Positions 1 to 9,766 of a stretch of 9,882 nucleotides of DNA are shown piece by piece (the first letter of the stretch is position 1; the number at the start of each line of letters is the position of its first letter). The translations under genes were made by a program, and so were the position numbers. Source of the DNA: Candidatus Solibacter sp. (lineage in GTDB: Bacteria > Acidobacteriota > Terriglobia > Bryobacterales > Bryobacteraceae). The notes below the pieces were generated by a model. It was given only the letters and a program-made list of their open reading frames with translations. It was not told where the DNA came from and did not search any database. The stretch lies in the NCBI GenBank assembly GCA_017883345.1, contig JADGNT010000116.1:1-9882 (forward strand). The letters run 5' to 3'.

Positions 1-7
1 TACGGGC

Positions 8-253
8 ATGAAGAACCGTGTCATCGCCGCTACCGAGTTCAAAGCTAAATGCTCCGCGCTACTCGATGAAATCGACAATCACGGAGGCACGATTACGGTA
101 ACCAGGCGTGGGCGGCCGATAGCCACGATTTCCGCTGCGAAGAAACCGCCGTTTAAATCGCCCGCGGGTATTTTGGCCGGAAAGGTCAAAATCACCGGAG
201 ATATTGTCAATTTCGATACCTCGGATCTGTGGGATGCGTTGCGGCGCGATTGA
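8..253 (+). CDS. Phd/YefM-family (VapB-type) antitoxin
   Basis: Antitoxin of a type II toxin-antitoxin pair; such proteins bind and neutralise the partner PIN toxin and repress their own operon. The 81-residue product opens with the typical Phd/YefM DNA-binding fold: a strand-helix start (VIAATEFKAKCSALLDEI, residues 5-22), then a beta hairpin of the form ITVTRRGRPIATI (29-41). The tail from about residue 48 (FKSPAGILAGKVKITGDI) ends in FDTSDLWDAL, resembling the toxin-wrapping C-terminus of family members that precede PIN toxins. Length is normal for the family. The ATG lies 7 nt from the window edge, so its ribosome-binding site and promoter are not visible. A 12-nt gap separates it from the toxin gene, fitting an operon. 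Base composition is lower in GC than the genes from 754 onward, which suggests, without proving, horizontal acquisition. Confidence 0.88.
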   Translation: MKNRVIAATEFKAKCSALLDEIDNHGGTITVTRRGRPIATISAAKKPPFKSPAGILAGKVKITGDIVNFDTSDLWDALRRD

Positions 254-265
254 GGACTCAGTCTC

Positions 266-667
266 TTGAATCCGCGATTTCTCCTCGACACCCACATCGT
301 AATCCGTTGGCTCTCGGATCCCAAGAAACTGTCGCGCGAACAGTGCCGGGTCCTTGATGACGCTGTGCTTAGCGGAGGGTGCGTAGGCGTCAGCGCCATC
401 AGCTTGCATGAAATCGTATTGCTGGCCGAGGGACGAAAGCGGATCGGCGCCGGACGGAACGAGTTGTTCCATGAGTTGGACGCCAATCCCGCGTTTCGGA
501 TTATTCCCCTCACCACGGACGTCGCCCGCGAGATGGCAGCGATGGGCGACGCGTTGCGAGATCCGGCGGACCGGGTGATCGTCGCCACCGCCCGCGTCCA
601 CCGCCTGCAGCTCCTGACTGCCGACCAGCGGATTATCGAATCGGATCTGGTTGCAGTCATCGAGTAG
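266..667 (+). CDS. PIN-domain (VapC-type) ribonuclease toxin
   Basis: Predicted Mg2+-dependent endoribonuclease toxin that would cleave RNA when freed from the upstream antitoxin. The acidic residues expected of a PIN active site are present: D8 in FLLDTHIVIRW, E49 in ISLHEIVLLAEG, D99 and D102 in the typical RDPADRVIVATA stretch, and D120 in LLTADQRI. At 133 residues it is of usual length. The chosen start is TTG at 266; GAGGA at 252-256, overlapping the antitoxin stop codon, lies 9 nt upstream and fits a ribosome-binding site, and this start gives the canonical N-terminus (MNPRFLLDTH). No in-frame ATG gives a better start. The DPADR-type PIN protein with a Phd-type antitoxin is a common pairing. 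The module looks intact, with both active-site residues and reading frame preserved. The RNA target cannot be told from sequence. Confidence 0.88.
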   Translation: MNPRFLLDTHIVIRWLSDPKKLSREQCRVLDDAVLSGGCVGVSAISLHEIVLLAEGRKRIGAGRNELFHELDANPAFRIIPLTTDVAREMAAMGDALRDPADRVIVATARVHRLQLLTADQRIIESDLVAVIE

Positions 668-690
668 CGCGGCTGCAACGGGGCCCGCCC

Positions 691-729
691 CAAAAAGCAA
701 AACCGCCGGTCCGGAAATTCCGGGCCGGC
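691..729 (-). terminator. Rho-independent terminator of the radical SAM gene
   Basis: Positions 705-714 (GCCGGTCCGG) and 720-729 (CCGGGCCGGC) form a 10-bp stem with one G-U pair and a 5-nt loop (AAATT). Read on the minus strand the stem is followed by a T-rich tract (GGTTTTGCTTTTTG, complement of 691-704). It sits about 25 nt past the stop codon of the minus-strand gene at 754-2874. On the plus strand no T tract follows, so it probably serves only the minus strand, although the hairpin lies between two convergent genes. Confidence 0.72.
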
Positions 730-753
730 AGCAATTCAGGAATGAACTATGGA

Positions 754-2874
<2,121 letters not shown>

Positions 2875-2884
2875 GTTGTTCGGA

Positions 2885-2892
2885 CTCCTCCT
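2885..2892 (-). promoter_or_regulatory. Strong ribosome-binding site of the radical SAM gene
   Basis: On the minus strand this reads AGGAGGAG, a near-perfect anti-16S match, 10 nt before the ATG at 2874. It supports that start, and so includes the hydrophobic N-terminus (residues 10-24) in the protein. Confidence 0.75.
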
Positions 2893-2935
2893 GAGTGACT
2901 CGGTTCCCTCAATACCCGATAGTGCGCTTTATCAA

Positions 2936-2941
2936 AGTATA
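2936..2941 (-). promoter_or_regulatory. Possible -10 element for the radical SAM gene
   Basis: TATACT on the minus strand (5 of 6 to TATAAT) would place a transcript start near 2929 and give a leader of about 55 nt carrying the AGGAGGAG site. No convincing -35 hexamer lies 16-18 nt upstream, so the call is tentative. The rest of 2875-3036 holds no gene or clear hairpin that I can see. Confidence 0.3.
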
Positions 2942-3036
2942 GGAAGGGTCGGGGAGGCGGACTACGGATTGTTATCAAAATGTTGAAATTGTTGGTTGTA
3001 TGGCACGTGGCGGGGTTGAACGGAGGGATCGGAAAC

Positions 3037-3114
3037 TTAGATTTCGAGCGTCAGGCGGAGGGCGTTGGCGACTTCCGCCATGCGCATGGGCGAGAGGGAA
3101 CCGGCCAGCGGGCC
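3037..3114 (-). pseudogene. MazF/PemK-like toxin, C-terminal remnant
   Basis: About 25 codons in one frame end in a TAA at 3037-3039 and read GPLAGSLSPMRMAEVANALR followed by LTLEI. This resembles the last helix of MazF/PemK endoribonuclease toxins (pattern roughly G-LSP-RM-EV-AL-L-L). Upstream on the minus strand the frame runs straight into the palindromic element (3117-3243), where it encodes only low-complexity His/Arg/Cys-rich repeat translation. A normal MazF needs about 110 codons. Only 31 nt lie between the upstream antitoxin stop (3274) and the element, so roughly three quarters of the toxin is gone. The SH3-like body and catalytic Arg/Thr residues are absent, so this should be inactive. 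The identification rests on a short tail and is uncertain. Confidence 0.5.
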
Positions 3115-3116
3115 GG

Positions 3117-3243
3117 TGTGGCGCAGGCACTCGTGCCTGCCGTGTCGAGACTCGTCTCGACACCTGTTCGCGGCGGTGACATAGTGTCGAAGGCGGGCGT
3201 CGGCATGAGTGCCGACGCGGCAGGCATGAGTGCCTGCGCCACA
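3117..3243. repeat. 127-bp nested palindromic element with 26-bp inverted ends
   Basis: The first 26 bp (3117-3142) and the reverse complement of the last 26 bp (3218-3243) differ at one position. Each end is itself a palindrome: 3123-3140 (GCAGGCAC-TC-GTGCCTGC) and 3220-3237 (GCAGGCA-TGAG-TGCCTGC). Two more lie inside: 3143-3162 (TGTCGAGAC-TC-GTCTCGACA) and 3198-3217 (CGTCGGCA-TGAG-TGCCGACG). The middle, about 3163-3197, is not palindromic. Another small hairpin (CCGGCC-AGCG-GGCCGG, 3101-3116) abuts the left end. There is no transposase and I see no target-site duplication. It resembles the REP/MITE-like dispersed palindromes frequent in acidobacterial intergenic DNA and probably forms strong hairpins in RNA. 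Short reading frames across it are translation of the repeat, not genes. Confidence 0.8.
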
Positions 3244-3273
3244 TCGCACAGAAACACTTGTGAGAAACGCCGG

Positions 3274-3432
3274 CTAAGCATGCCTCAGGCCGTCGAGGTC
3301 TGCTACGGAAAACTCCCTAGCGATGATTGCGCACTCGGCCTGAACGCCGGGGTCGGCAGCCATGGCAGCCATCTGCGATTCGAACGCGAGAGCGCGGCGG
3401 CGGGCGGTGCTGAGTTTAGTGGATTGCTTCAT
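3274..3432 (-). CDS. Small MazE-like antitoxin of a decayed toxin-antitoxin module
   Basis: A 52-codon gene starts at the ATG at 3432, preceded by GGAG a few nt upstream, only 10 nt after the asnS stop codon. The product begins MKQSTKLSTARRRALAFESQ, and its second half reads AADPGVQAECAIIAREFSVA then DLDGLRHA. The pattern DP-x-[IV]-Q-x-E-x3-I-x2-EF-x3-[ED]-x-DGL is one I recognise in short antitoxin-like proteins that precede MazF/PemK or similar toxins. The toxin position downstream is filled by the palindromic element and a MazF-like tail, so this is probably an orphan antitoxin. The frame is intact and the N-terminal third is basic. The toxin class it served is inferred: a GTG at 3257 followed by FLCDV could also be the start of a lost PIN toxin. 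It may instead be a stand-alone small protein of the asnS transcript. Confidence 0.6.
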   Translation of the reverse strand: MKQSTKLSTARRRALAFESQMAAMAADPGVQAECAIIAREFSVADLDGLRHA

Positions 3433-3442
3433 GGTACTCCGC

Positions 3443-4840
<1,398 letters not shown>

Positions 4841-4859
4841 GGCGATCGTCGTTGCGCGC

Positions 4860-5693
4860 TTACTGCTCTTCCAATCGGGCGAAAACCTGGCAGGCGGTCT
4901 CCAACAGGTGCGGGTTGTCGCCGCGGTCCTTCAGTTCCAGCACCAGCGGGTACCGGTCTTCGCGGCTGCGCAGCAGCTCCATGGTCTGCTTCCAGTCGAT
5001 GGTGCCGCCTTCAGAGGAGACCAGCGGGAAGAGGTGGTTGTCGTCCTTGCCGTTGTTGTCGTGCACGTGGGTGGAGCGGATGCGCTCCTGCATCAGTTGG
5101 AATTCGTGCGGTACGCCCGCGCCCATGTTGGCGTGGCCCGTATCGAACACGTAGTTCAAGCCGACGTGGGTCAGTTCCTCGAACTGGATCAGCTTTTCGG
5201 CGCTGGAGAGTTCGTTGGGAATGTTCTCCAGCAGAATCTCCACGCCGCGCCCGCGGGCGAACAGGTTGAGTTCTTCGAGCGCGCTCCAGGCGGCGTCGAA
5301 CTTGCGCATGTCGAACTCCTCCCCGCCCACCCCTATGTGCTGGATCAGGTACTGGAAAGGGATGGTTTCGGAGATCTCTAGCGCCCTCTTGATCTCATCC
5401 ACCATGTGCAGGCGCGAGCCCTTCACCGGTTCAGTGATGCTGATCACGGCGTGCGGTCCGGAGCGGCCCCAGATCTCATCGTTGTACATGGGCGAGTGCA
5501 GCGAGTGGAGCTTCAAGTCGGAATCGCGGAACCAGTGGCCGAGTTCGGCGATCTGCGCCTTATCGCGATAATCCAGGTGCTGGCGCGCGCAGAAAATTTC
5601 TACCGCGGGGATTCCGGCCTGCTGAATTCTACCGAGCAGCGCCGACGTCAGCCGGTGATTGACGAACAAATGCGTGGAGAGTACGTGATTCAT
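4860..5693 (-). CDS. Sugar phosphate isomerase/epimerase-like TIM-barrel protein
   Basis: A 277-residue xylose-isomerase-like/AP-endonuclease 2 superfamily TIM barrel. Likely metal ligands of this fold are in place: E156 ([11 protein letters not shown]), D184 and H187 ([11 protein letters not shown]), H209/H211 (STHVHDN) and E253 (PLVLELKD). Early strands [12 protein letters not shown] (31-42) and [12 protein letters not shown] (60-71) fit the barrel. Members act as metal-dependent isomerases, epimerases or dehydratases on sugars or cyclitols, and some as endonucleases; the substrate cannot be read here. The start is the ATG at 5693. No good Shine-Dalgarno precedes it, and alternatives would remove the first strand. 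The gene is followed after 19 nt by asnS, so they likely share a transcript. It is separated by 129 nt of palindrome-rich sequence from the gamma-glutamyltransferase gene upstream. Confidence 0.85.
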   Translation of the reverse strand: MNHVLSTHLFVNHRLTSALLGRIQQAGIPAVEIFCARQHLDYRDKAQIAELGHWFRDSDLKLHSLHSPMYNDEIWGRSGPHAVISITEPVKGSRLHMVDEIKRALEISETIPFQYLIQHIGVGGEEFDMRKFDAAWSALEELNLFARGRGVEILLENIPNELSSAEKLIQFEELTHVGLNYVFDTGHANMGAGVPHEFQLMQERIRSTHVHDNNGKDDNHLFPLVSSEGGTIDWKQTMELLRSREDRYPLVLELKDRGDNPHLLETACQVFARLEEQ

Positions 5694-5741
5694 CTTGTGT
5701 TCACTTGAGAGTTCGTCGCAGCACTGTAGCGTAGCCTTTCA

Positions 5742-5780
5742 GGCGGGGTGCCCTCTGGGCCCGCCCCCATTGGTGGGGGC
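5742..5780. repeat. Overlapping GC-rich hairpins between two genes
   Basis: Two stems share bases. One is GGCGGG-GTG-CCC-TCT-GGG-CCCGCC at 5742-5765 (9 bp with a 3-nt bulge). The other is GCCCCCA-TTGG-TGGGGGC at 5763-5780 (7 bp, perfect). They overlap at 5763-5765, so they cannot both form fully. On the minus strand, in which the flanking genes are read, neither is followed by a T run, so they are poor intrinsic terminators. On the plus strand ATTCTTTCC follows the second stem, but no plus-strand gene ends here. The motif at 5745-5759 recurs at 7615-7629. Confidence 0.6.
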
Positions 5781-5822
5781 ATTCTTTCCTGGCTTCGCTG
5801 GTGCACTTCTGAAATGGCATGC

Positions 5823-7484
5823 CTAGTGTCCTTCCGCCGTACCGTCGGTACGGGGATCGGGCGCGCCTTCCAGCCATCCGTTGTTCCAGCGGATGGCCGC
5901 CGCCTCGCCCTGCGCGTTGACGCGCCTCACCACGTAGCCGCGCTTTTCGAGTAGCGCCACGGTGTCCGGCGAGAAGCCCGGTTCCATGCTGAGTACATCG
6001 GGCATCCACTGATGGTGGAAGCGCGGCCAGTTGACCGCGTCCTGCACGTTCATGCCGAAATCCAGCACGTTGACGATGACTTCGAGCACCGTATTGATGA
6101 TGGTGGGCCCGCCCGGCGACCCCACGGCGAGCACCGGTTTGCCATCCTTTAGCACGATGGTGGGCGTCATGGAAGAGAGCGGCGTCTTGCCCGGCGCGAT
6201 GGCGTTTCTCTCGCCCTGAATCAGGCCGTACATATTGGCTTCGCCCGGCTTGGGCGCGAAATCGTCCATCTCGTTGTTCAATAGAAAGCCCAGACCGGTG
6301 GCCGTCACCTTGCTCCCGTAACCGCCGTTCAACGTGTACGTCACCGCCACTACGTTGCCCTCCGCGTCGGCCACCGTATAGTGCGTAGTCTCCATGGATT
6401 CATGCCCGTCGAACACGGTAGCCTTGATCTGGCTGGAGGGCGTGGCGCGCTCCGGGTCGATGGACGCGCGCTGCCGGGCGATGTACTTGGGGGAGAGCAG
6501 GGCGGTCAGCGGCAGCTTGACGAAATCGGGATCGCCCAGGTGTTCGGAGCGGTCCGCGAAGTAGCGGCGCATCGCCTCCGCCATGTAGTGGACCACGCTG
6601 GCCGAACCGGCGCCGCCCTTTTCGTAGCCGGTAGTGTCCAGCATGCCGAGCATTTGCAGAATGCCCACGCCGCCCGAACTCGGCGGCGGCGCGGTGACGA
6701 TGGTGTAGCCGTGATACGCGCCGGTGAGCGGCGCGCGCTCATGCACCGTGTACTTCTTCAGGTCGGCTTCGGTGACGAGTCCGCCGTGCGCCGCCATGTC
6801 CTTGGCCAGCAGACGCGCCGTCTCGCCCTCGTAGAAATCCTTCGAGCCGAGTTTCTCTACACGCTCCAGGGTGCGCGCCAGTTCGGGCTGCACCAGAAGT
6901 TCGCCGGCTTCGTAGAACTTTCCGCCCTTCAGAAAAATGCGGTTGGATTCCGGGAAGCCGCTCAGACCGCGCGTTCCGCGCAGCGATTGGGCCAGGCCAT
7001 ACGACACCGGAAAGCCCTTCGCCGCCAGTTCCACCGCGGGATGCACCAGTTCCGCCCACGGCTTCTTGCCGTACTTCTGGTTGGCGTACTCCAGGCCGCG
7101 CACCGTGCCCGGCACGCCCACCGCGCGGTAACCGGTCACCGAGTCCTCGGTGGCCTTGCCGGCGCCGTCCAGGTACATGTTGCGCGAGGCAGAGAGCGGG
7201 GCGCGTTCGCGGAAGTCGATAAACGTGGTGCGACCGTCGGCCAGGCGGATCAGCATGAAGCCGCCGCCGCCGATGTTGCCCGCGCTGGGGTGGGTCACCG
7301 CCAGCGCCAGTCCCACGGCCACCGCGGCGTCGATGGCGTTGCCGCCGTTCTTCAGAACTTCGAGCCCCACAACGGTAGCGTGGCGTTCGCGCGAGACCAC
7401 CATGCCGTGGCGCGCGCGCACCGGCTGGGCGGCCCACCCCGGCACGGACGCCGCGATCAGCAGCAGAGCTAACGTGTGGCGCAT
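5823..7484 (-). CDS. ggt: Gamma-glutamyltransferase precursor
   Basis: Exported N-terminal-nucleophile hydrolase that hydrolyses or transfers the gamma-glutamyl group of glutathione and related peptides; in Gram-negative bacteria it is usually periplasmic. I start it at the ATG at 7484, giving 553 residues with a signal peptide (MRHTLALLLIAASVPGWA, cleavage likely near residue 19-20). An upstream start at 7562 would add 26 residues in front of the signal peptide, which is unlikely. The precursor is autocleaved before the nucleophile threonine, here T366 in METTHYTVADAEGNVVAVTY. Other family marks are ERAPLSASRNMY with its substrate-binding arginine (about R94), APPPSSGGVG, LLNNEMDDF (the lid region), PLSSMTPTIV (S437/S438), GSPGG (455-459) and NWPRFHHQWMPD. 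All expected catalytic residues are present, and length is close to the E. coli enzyme (580). It is probably transcribed alone, from a promoter just upstream. Confidence 0.95.
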   Translation of the reverse strand: MRHTLALLLIAASVPGWAAQPVRARHGMVVSRERHATVVGLEVLKNGGNAIDAAVAVGLALAVTHPSAGNIGGGGFMLIRLADGRTTFIDFRERAPLSASRNMYLDGAGKATEDSVTGYRAVGVPGTVRGLEYANQKYGKKPWAELVHPAVELAAKGFPVSYGLAQSLRGTRGLSGFPESNRIFLKGGKFYEAGELLVQPELARTLERVEKLGSKDFYEGETARLLAKDMAAHGGLVTEADLKKYTVHERAPLTGAYHGYTIVTAPPPSSGGVGILQMLGMLDTTGYEKGGAGSASVVHYMAEAMRRYFADRSEHLGDPDFVKLPLTALLSPKYIARQRASIDPERATPSSQIKATVFDGHESMETTHYTVADAEGNVVAVTYTLNGGYGSKVTATGLGFLLNNEMDDFAPKPGEANMYGLIQGERNAIAPGKTPLSSMTPTIVLKDGKPVLAVGSPGGPTIINTVLEVIVNVLDFGMNVQDAVNWPRFHHQWMPDVLSMEPGFSPDTVALLEKRGYVVRRVNAQGEAAAIRWNNGWLEGAPDPRTDGTAEGH

Positions 7485-7491
7485 ACACTCG

Positions 7492-7497
7492 ATTCTA
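7492..7497 (-). promoter_or_regulatory. Candidate -10 element just before ggt
   Basis: TAGAAT on the minus strand (5 of 6 to TATAAT) ends 7 nt before the ATG at 7484. Transcription would start at or within 1-2 nt of the start codon, and there is no Shine-Dalgarno between them. This fits leaderless initiation and supports the 7484 start over 7562. No clear -35 is visible. Confidence 0.4.
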
Positions 7498-7542
7498 CTA
7501 TGCGGCCCCGGCGAGGACACTGGTTGCCTTCCGCACCGTGGC

Positions 7543-7629
7543 CAGGCGCTTTCGCCTGCCAATCGATTGTTTCACAGCCTGCTCACGCGCGCGGCTCCGA
7601 TCCGAGCCGCCACCGGGGTACCCTCCGGG
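7543..7629. repeat. Palindrome cluster upstream of ggt
   Basis: The 192-nt gap 7485-7676 contains a perfect stem CAGGCG-CTTT-CGCCTG (7543-7558), a second GCGGCTC-CGATCC-GAGCCGC (7591-7610), and GGGGTACCCTCCGGG at 7615-7629. The last matches 13 of 15 bases of 5745-5759 on the other side of ggt. No T tract follows on the minus strand, so none looks like an intrinsic terminator for the gene ending at 7677. I see no coding sequence here. Confidence 0.55.
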
Positions 7630-7676
7630 TCGGGAGCGATTGCCTCTGATTTTGCTGCACGCCGGCGGAACTTGCG

Positions 7677-8534
7677 CTACCGCGCGAGTTCCACCAGCTT
7701 GCGCCCGCAGATCATGCTGGCCTCATGCTTGTTGCCGCCGGGACCCTGCCAGTGGGTCTCCAGACTGAGCCATCCCTTGTAGCCATCGCCCGCCAGGGCG
7801 TCCACCTGCCCGCGCCACCCGACCACCCCATCGCCGATGGCGCACCACACCGGCTTGTGCCCGTCCATGGTGCAATCCTTGGCATGCACGTGTTGAATTC
7901 GCGACACCGGCAGCTTGCCGTAGCCTTCGGGGAAAGCCTTCTCGCCGGACACGACGGCGTTGGCCGGGTCCCAGACCACTTTCAGATTGGGGTGATCGAG
8001 CGCGGCCAACACCCGCGCGGTCTCCGCCCCGGTAGCGATATTGCAGGCGTGCTCGTTTTCCAGGCCGATGATCACACCGTGTGGCGCGGCCTGATCGGCC
8101 AGGGCGCGCAAGGCTTCCACGATGCGGCGGAAGCAGACTTCCGGATCCACCGTGCGCCAGTACGAGAACACGCGGATGATGCGCGCGCCAGTCCGCCCCG
8201 CAATCTCCAGGGCGCGCGCCGTGAGCCGGGGCTGATCGGCGAACGTATGTTTGGCGGCGAACATATCCTGCTGGAAGCGGGCATCGACTTCCGGCGAGTC
8301 GGGCAGCACGCACTTCAACAGCGGCGACGCGATGGAGAGAATCTCCAGGCCCGCGCCGCGCACGATGGCGATGGCGCGGTCCAACTCCTCATCGCTCAGG
8401 TCGACGATGTTTTTGCCGAACACCATGCGGAGTTCGGCGCCCGTCATGCCAAGTTCGGTCATGGAGCGGACGGCGATTTCGATATCCGGCGAGAACTCGT
8501 CGGTGATGGCGGCGACTGGAAAATGTGCGGGCAT
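7677..8534 (-). CDS. Sugar phosphate isomerase/epimerase-like TIM-barrel protein
   Basis: A 285-residue second member of the xylose-isomerase-like TIM-barrel superfamily in this window, only distantly similar to the 4860-5693 protein. Probable metal ligands are E159 (GVIIGLENEHACN), D189 (KVVWDPANAV), H215/H217 (RIQHVHAKDC) and E259 (GWLSLETHWQGP). It begins with a strand of the type AAITDEFSPDIEIAV, common in members annotated as sugar phosphate isomerase/epimerase. RVFSYWRT (121-128) and NPLKVVWDP-like elements fit carbohydrate or inositol metabolism, but no specific substrate can be named. The ATG at 8534 has no Shine-Dalgarno and lies 8 nt after a perfect TATAAT, so the message may be leaderless. 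It diverges from the aminotransferase gene across 41 nt and ends 192 nt before ggt. Confidence 0.87.
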   Translation of the reverse strand: MPAHFPVAAITDEFSPDIEIAVRSMTELGMTGAELRMVFGKNIVDLSDEELDRAIAIVRGAGLEILSIASPLLKCVLPDSPEVDARFQQDMFAAKHTFADQPRLTARALEIAGRTGARIIRVFSYWRTVDPEVCFRRIVEALRALADQAAPHGVIIGLENEHACNIATGAETARVLAALDHPNLKVVWDPANAVVSGEKAFPEGYGKLPVSRIQHVHAKDCTMDGHKPVWCAIGDGVVGWRGQVDALAGDGYKGWLSLETHWQGPGGNKHEASMICGRKLVELAR

Positions 8535-8542
8535 GAAAGCTC

Positions 8543-8550
8543 ATTATAAA
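8543..8550. promoter_or_regulatory. Symmetric -10-like sequence in a divergent gap
   Basis: ATTATAAA reads as a perfect TATAAT on the minus strand (8548-8543) and as TATAAA on the plus strand (8545-8550). The minus copy would start transcription about 2 nt before the ATG at 8534. The plus copy would give a leader of about 18 nt to the ATG at 8576. -35 matches are weak on both sides; the best on the minus strand is TTGCTA, 19 nt away, inside the aminotransferase start region. Confidence 0.45.
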
Positions 8551-8575
8551 GCGCGGTAGTGCGAGAATAGCAAGG

Positions 8576-9751
8576 ATGCCAAGGATTGCAACTTCGGTGG
8601 AAATGGTGCCGCGCTCGCGGATCCGGGAACTGGCCGAGATTGCCATGACCATGGACGGCGTCCTGCGCCTGTACTTCGGCGAGAGCAATCTGCCCACCCC
8701 GGAGTACATTAAACAGGCCGCCAATCGGGCTCTGGCCGACGGGTACACTTTCTACACGGAGAATGCCGGCTTGCCGACACTGCGCCGCGCGCTGGCCGAT
8801 AACTACCGCCGCCTGCACGGTGTGGCTTTGGACCCCGCCGGCGAGATCGTGGTCACCGCGAGCGGTGTGCAGGCGCTGAACCTGGGGATTCGCTGCGTGC
8901 TGGATCCGGGCGATGAAGCCATCGTGCTGACCCCGGCGTGGCCCAACGGACCTTCCAGCATCATGATGGCGAATGCCACGGTGCGCCAGGTGCCGCACCC
9001 GCTGGTGGGGGGGCGCTACACGGTGGATTTCGAAGCGCTCGAAGCGGCGGTTACGCCGCGCACGCGCCTCTTGCTGTATACGTCCCCCTCCAATCCGCTG
9101 GGTTGGGTGGCCACGGACGAAGAACAACAGGGCCTGCTCGACTTCGCGCGGCGCCACGGTCTCTGGTTGATGGCCGACGAAGTCTACGACCGCCTGTACT
9201 ACGCTGGCGAAGAGTTGGGCGAGCCCGTGCCTTCCGTGCTGCGCAAGGCCACGCGCGACGACGCGGTAATGGTGGTGCATTCGTTTTCCAAGACCTACTG
9301 CATGACCGGTTGGCGCGTGGGGTGGCTGGTGGCGCGCCGCGACCTCGCGGAGAAGGCTACCCAGTTGAACGAATTCATCGTCTCGCACGCGCCCACGTTC
9401 GCCCAGAAGGCTGCCGAGACCGCGCTCGCCGAGGGCGAAGGCGAACTACGGCGCATGCTGGAGCGTTTGAAGGAAAATCGCGACCTTTGCCTGGACGCGT
9501 TGCGCGGCTTGCCCGGCGTGACGGTCCCCAAGCCGGACGGCGCGTTCTACCTGTTCCCGCGGGTTGCGGGGCTGACGGATTCTTTCGCGTTCTGCCGGAA
9601 GTTATTGGAGGAGACGCGAGTGGGCCTGGCGCCGGGTGTGGCGTTCGGCGCCGGCGGCGAGGGTTCCTTCCGCATTTGCTACGCGGCGGAGCGCAGTATC
9701 CTGGAATTGGCTATGGAGCGGTTGACGAAGTTTTTGCGTTCCTACGCTTGA
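8576..9751 (+). CDS. Class I/II PLP-dependent aminotransferase
   Basis: Cytoplasmic fold-type I aminotransferase of 391 residues, swapping amino groups between an amino acid and a 2-oxo acid through pyridoxal phosphate. The Schiff-base lysine is K239 in HSFSKTYCMTGWRVGW, which also supplies a PLP-phosphate arginine (R247). N173 (SPSNPLGWV), D201 and Y204 (ADEVYDRLYY) are the usual cofactor contacts, and R366 (SFRICYA) is the substrate carboxylate arginine. The N-terminal region has YTFYTENAGLPTLRRALADN, the typical substrate-channel segment. The overall pattern fits the aspartate/aromatic/alanine aminotransferase group (class I gamma); specificity cannot be fixed from sequence. The ATG at 8576 has AAGG directly against it, too close for normal Shine-Dalgarno pairing. 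A second Met at residue 10 is possible but would shorten the conserved N-terminus little. It is followed after 15 nt by mscL. Confidence 0.93.
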   Translation: MPRIATSVEMVPRSRIRELAEIAMTMDGVLRLYFGESNLPTPEYIKQAANRALADGYTFYTENAGLPTLRRALADNYRRLHGVALDPAGEIVVTASGVQALNLGIRCVLDPGDEAIVLTPAWPNGPSSIMMANATVRQVPHPLVGGRYTVDFEALEAAVTPRTRLLLYTSPSNPLGWVATDEEQQGLLDFARRHGLWLMADEVYDRLYYAGEELGEPVPSVLRKATRDDAVMVVHSFSKTYCMTGWRVGWLVARRDLAEKATQLNEFIVSHAPTFAQKAAETALAEGEGELRRMLERLKENRDLCLDALRGLPGVTVPKPDGAFYLFPRVAGLTDSFAFCRKLLEETRVGLAPGVAFGAGGEGSFRICYAAERSILELAMERLTKFLRSYA

Positions 9752-9766
9752 TGATTGGAGACCCAA

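Noticed and set aside
3117..3243. CRISPR array
   Set aside because: The repeats are adjacent palindromes with little or no spacer and unequal sequence, and no cas gene is near.
5763..5790. Intrinsic terminator after ggt
   Set aside because: The stem is good, but the T-rich tail is on the plus strand, whereas ggt is transcribed on the minus strand.
6381..7472. 363-codon plus-strand open frame opposite ggt
   Set aside because: Antisense shadow; the minus strand encodes an unmistakable gamma-glutamyltransferase.
7485..7562. Upstream start for gamma-glutamyltransferase at 7562
   Set aside because: It would place 26 unrelated residues before a typical signal peptide, and a -10-like hexamer lies inside the extension.
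8459..9388. 309-codon minus-strand frame opposite the aminotransferase
   Set aside because: Antisense shadow of a gene with complete aminotransferase motifs.
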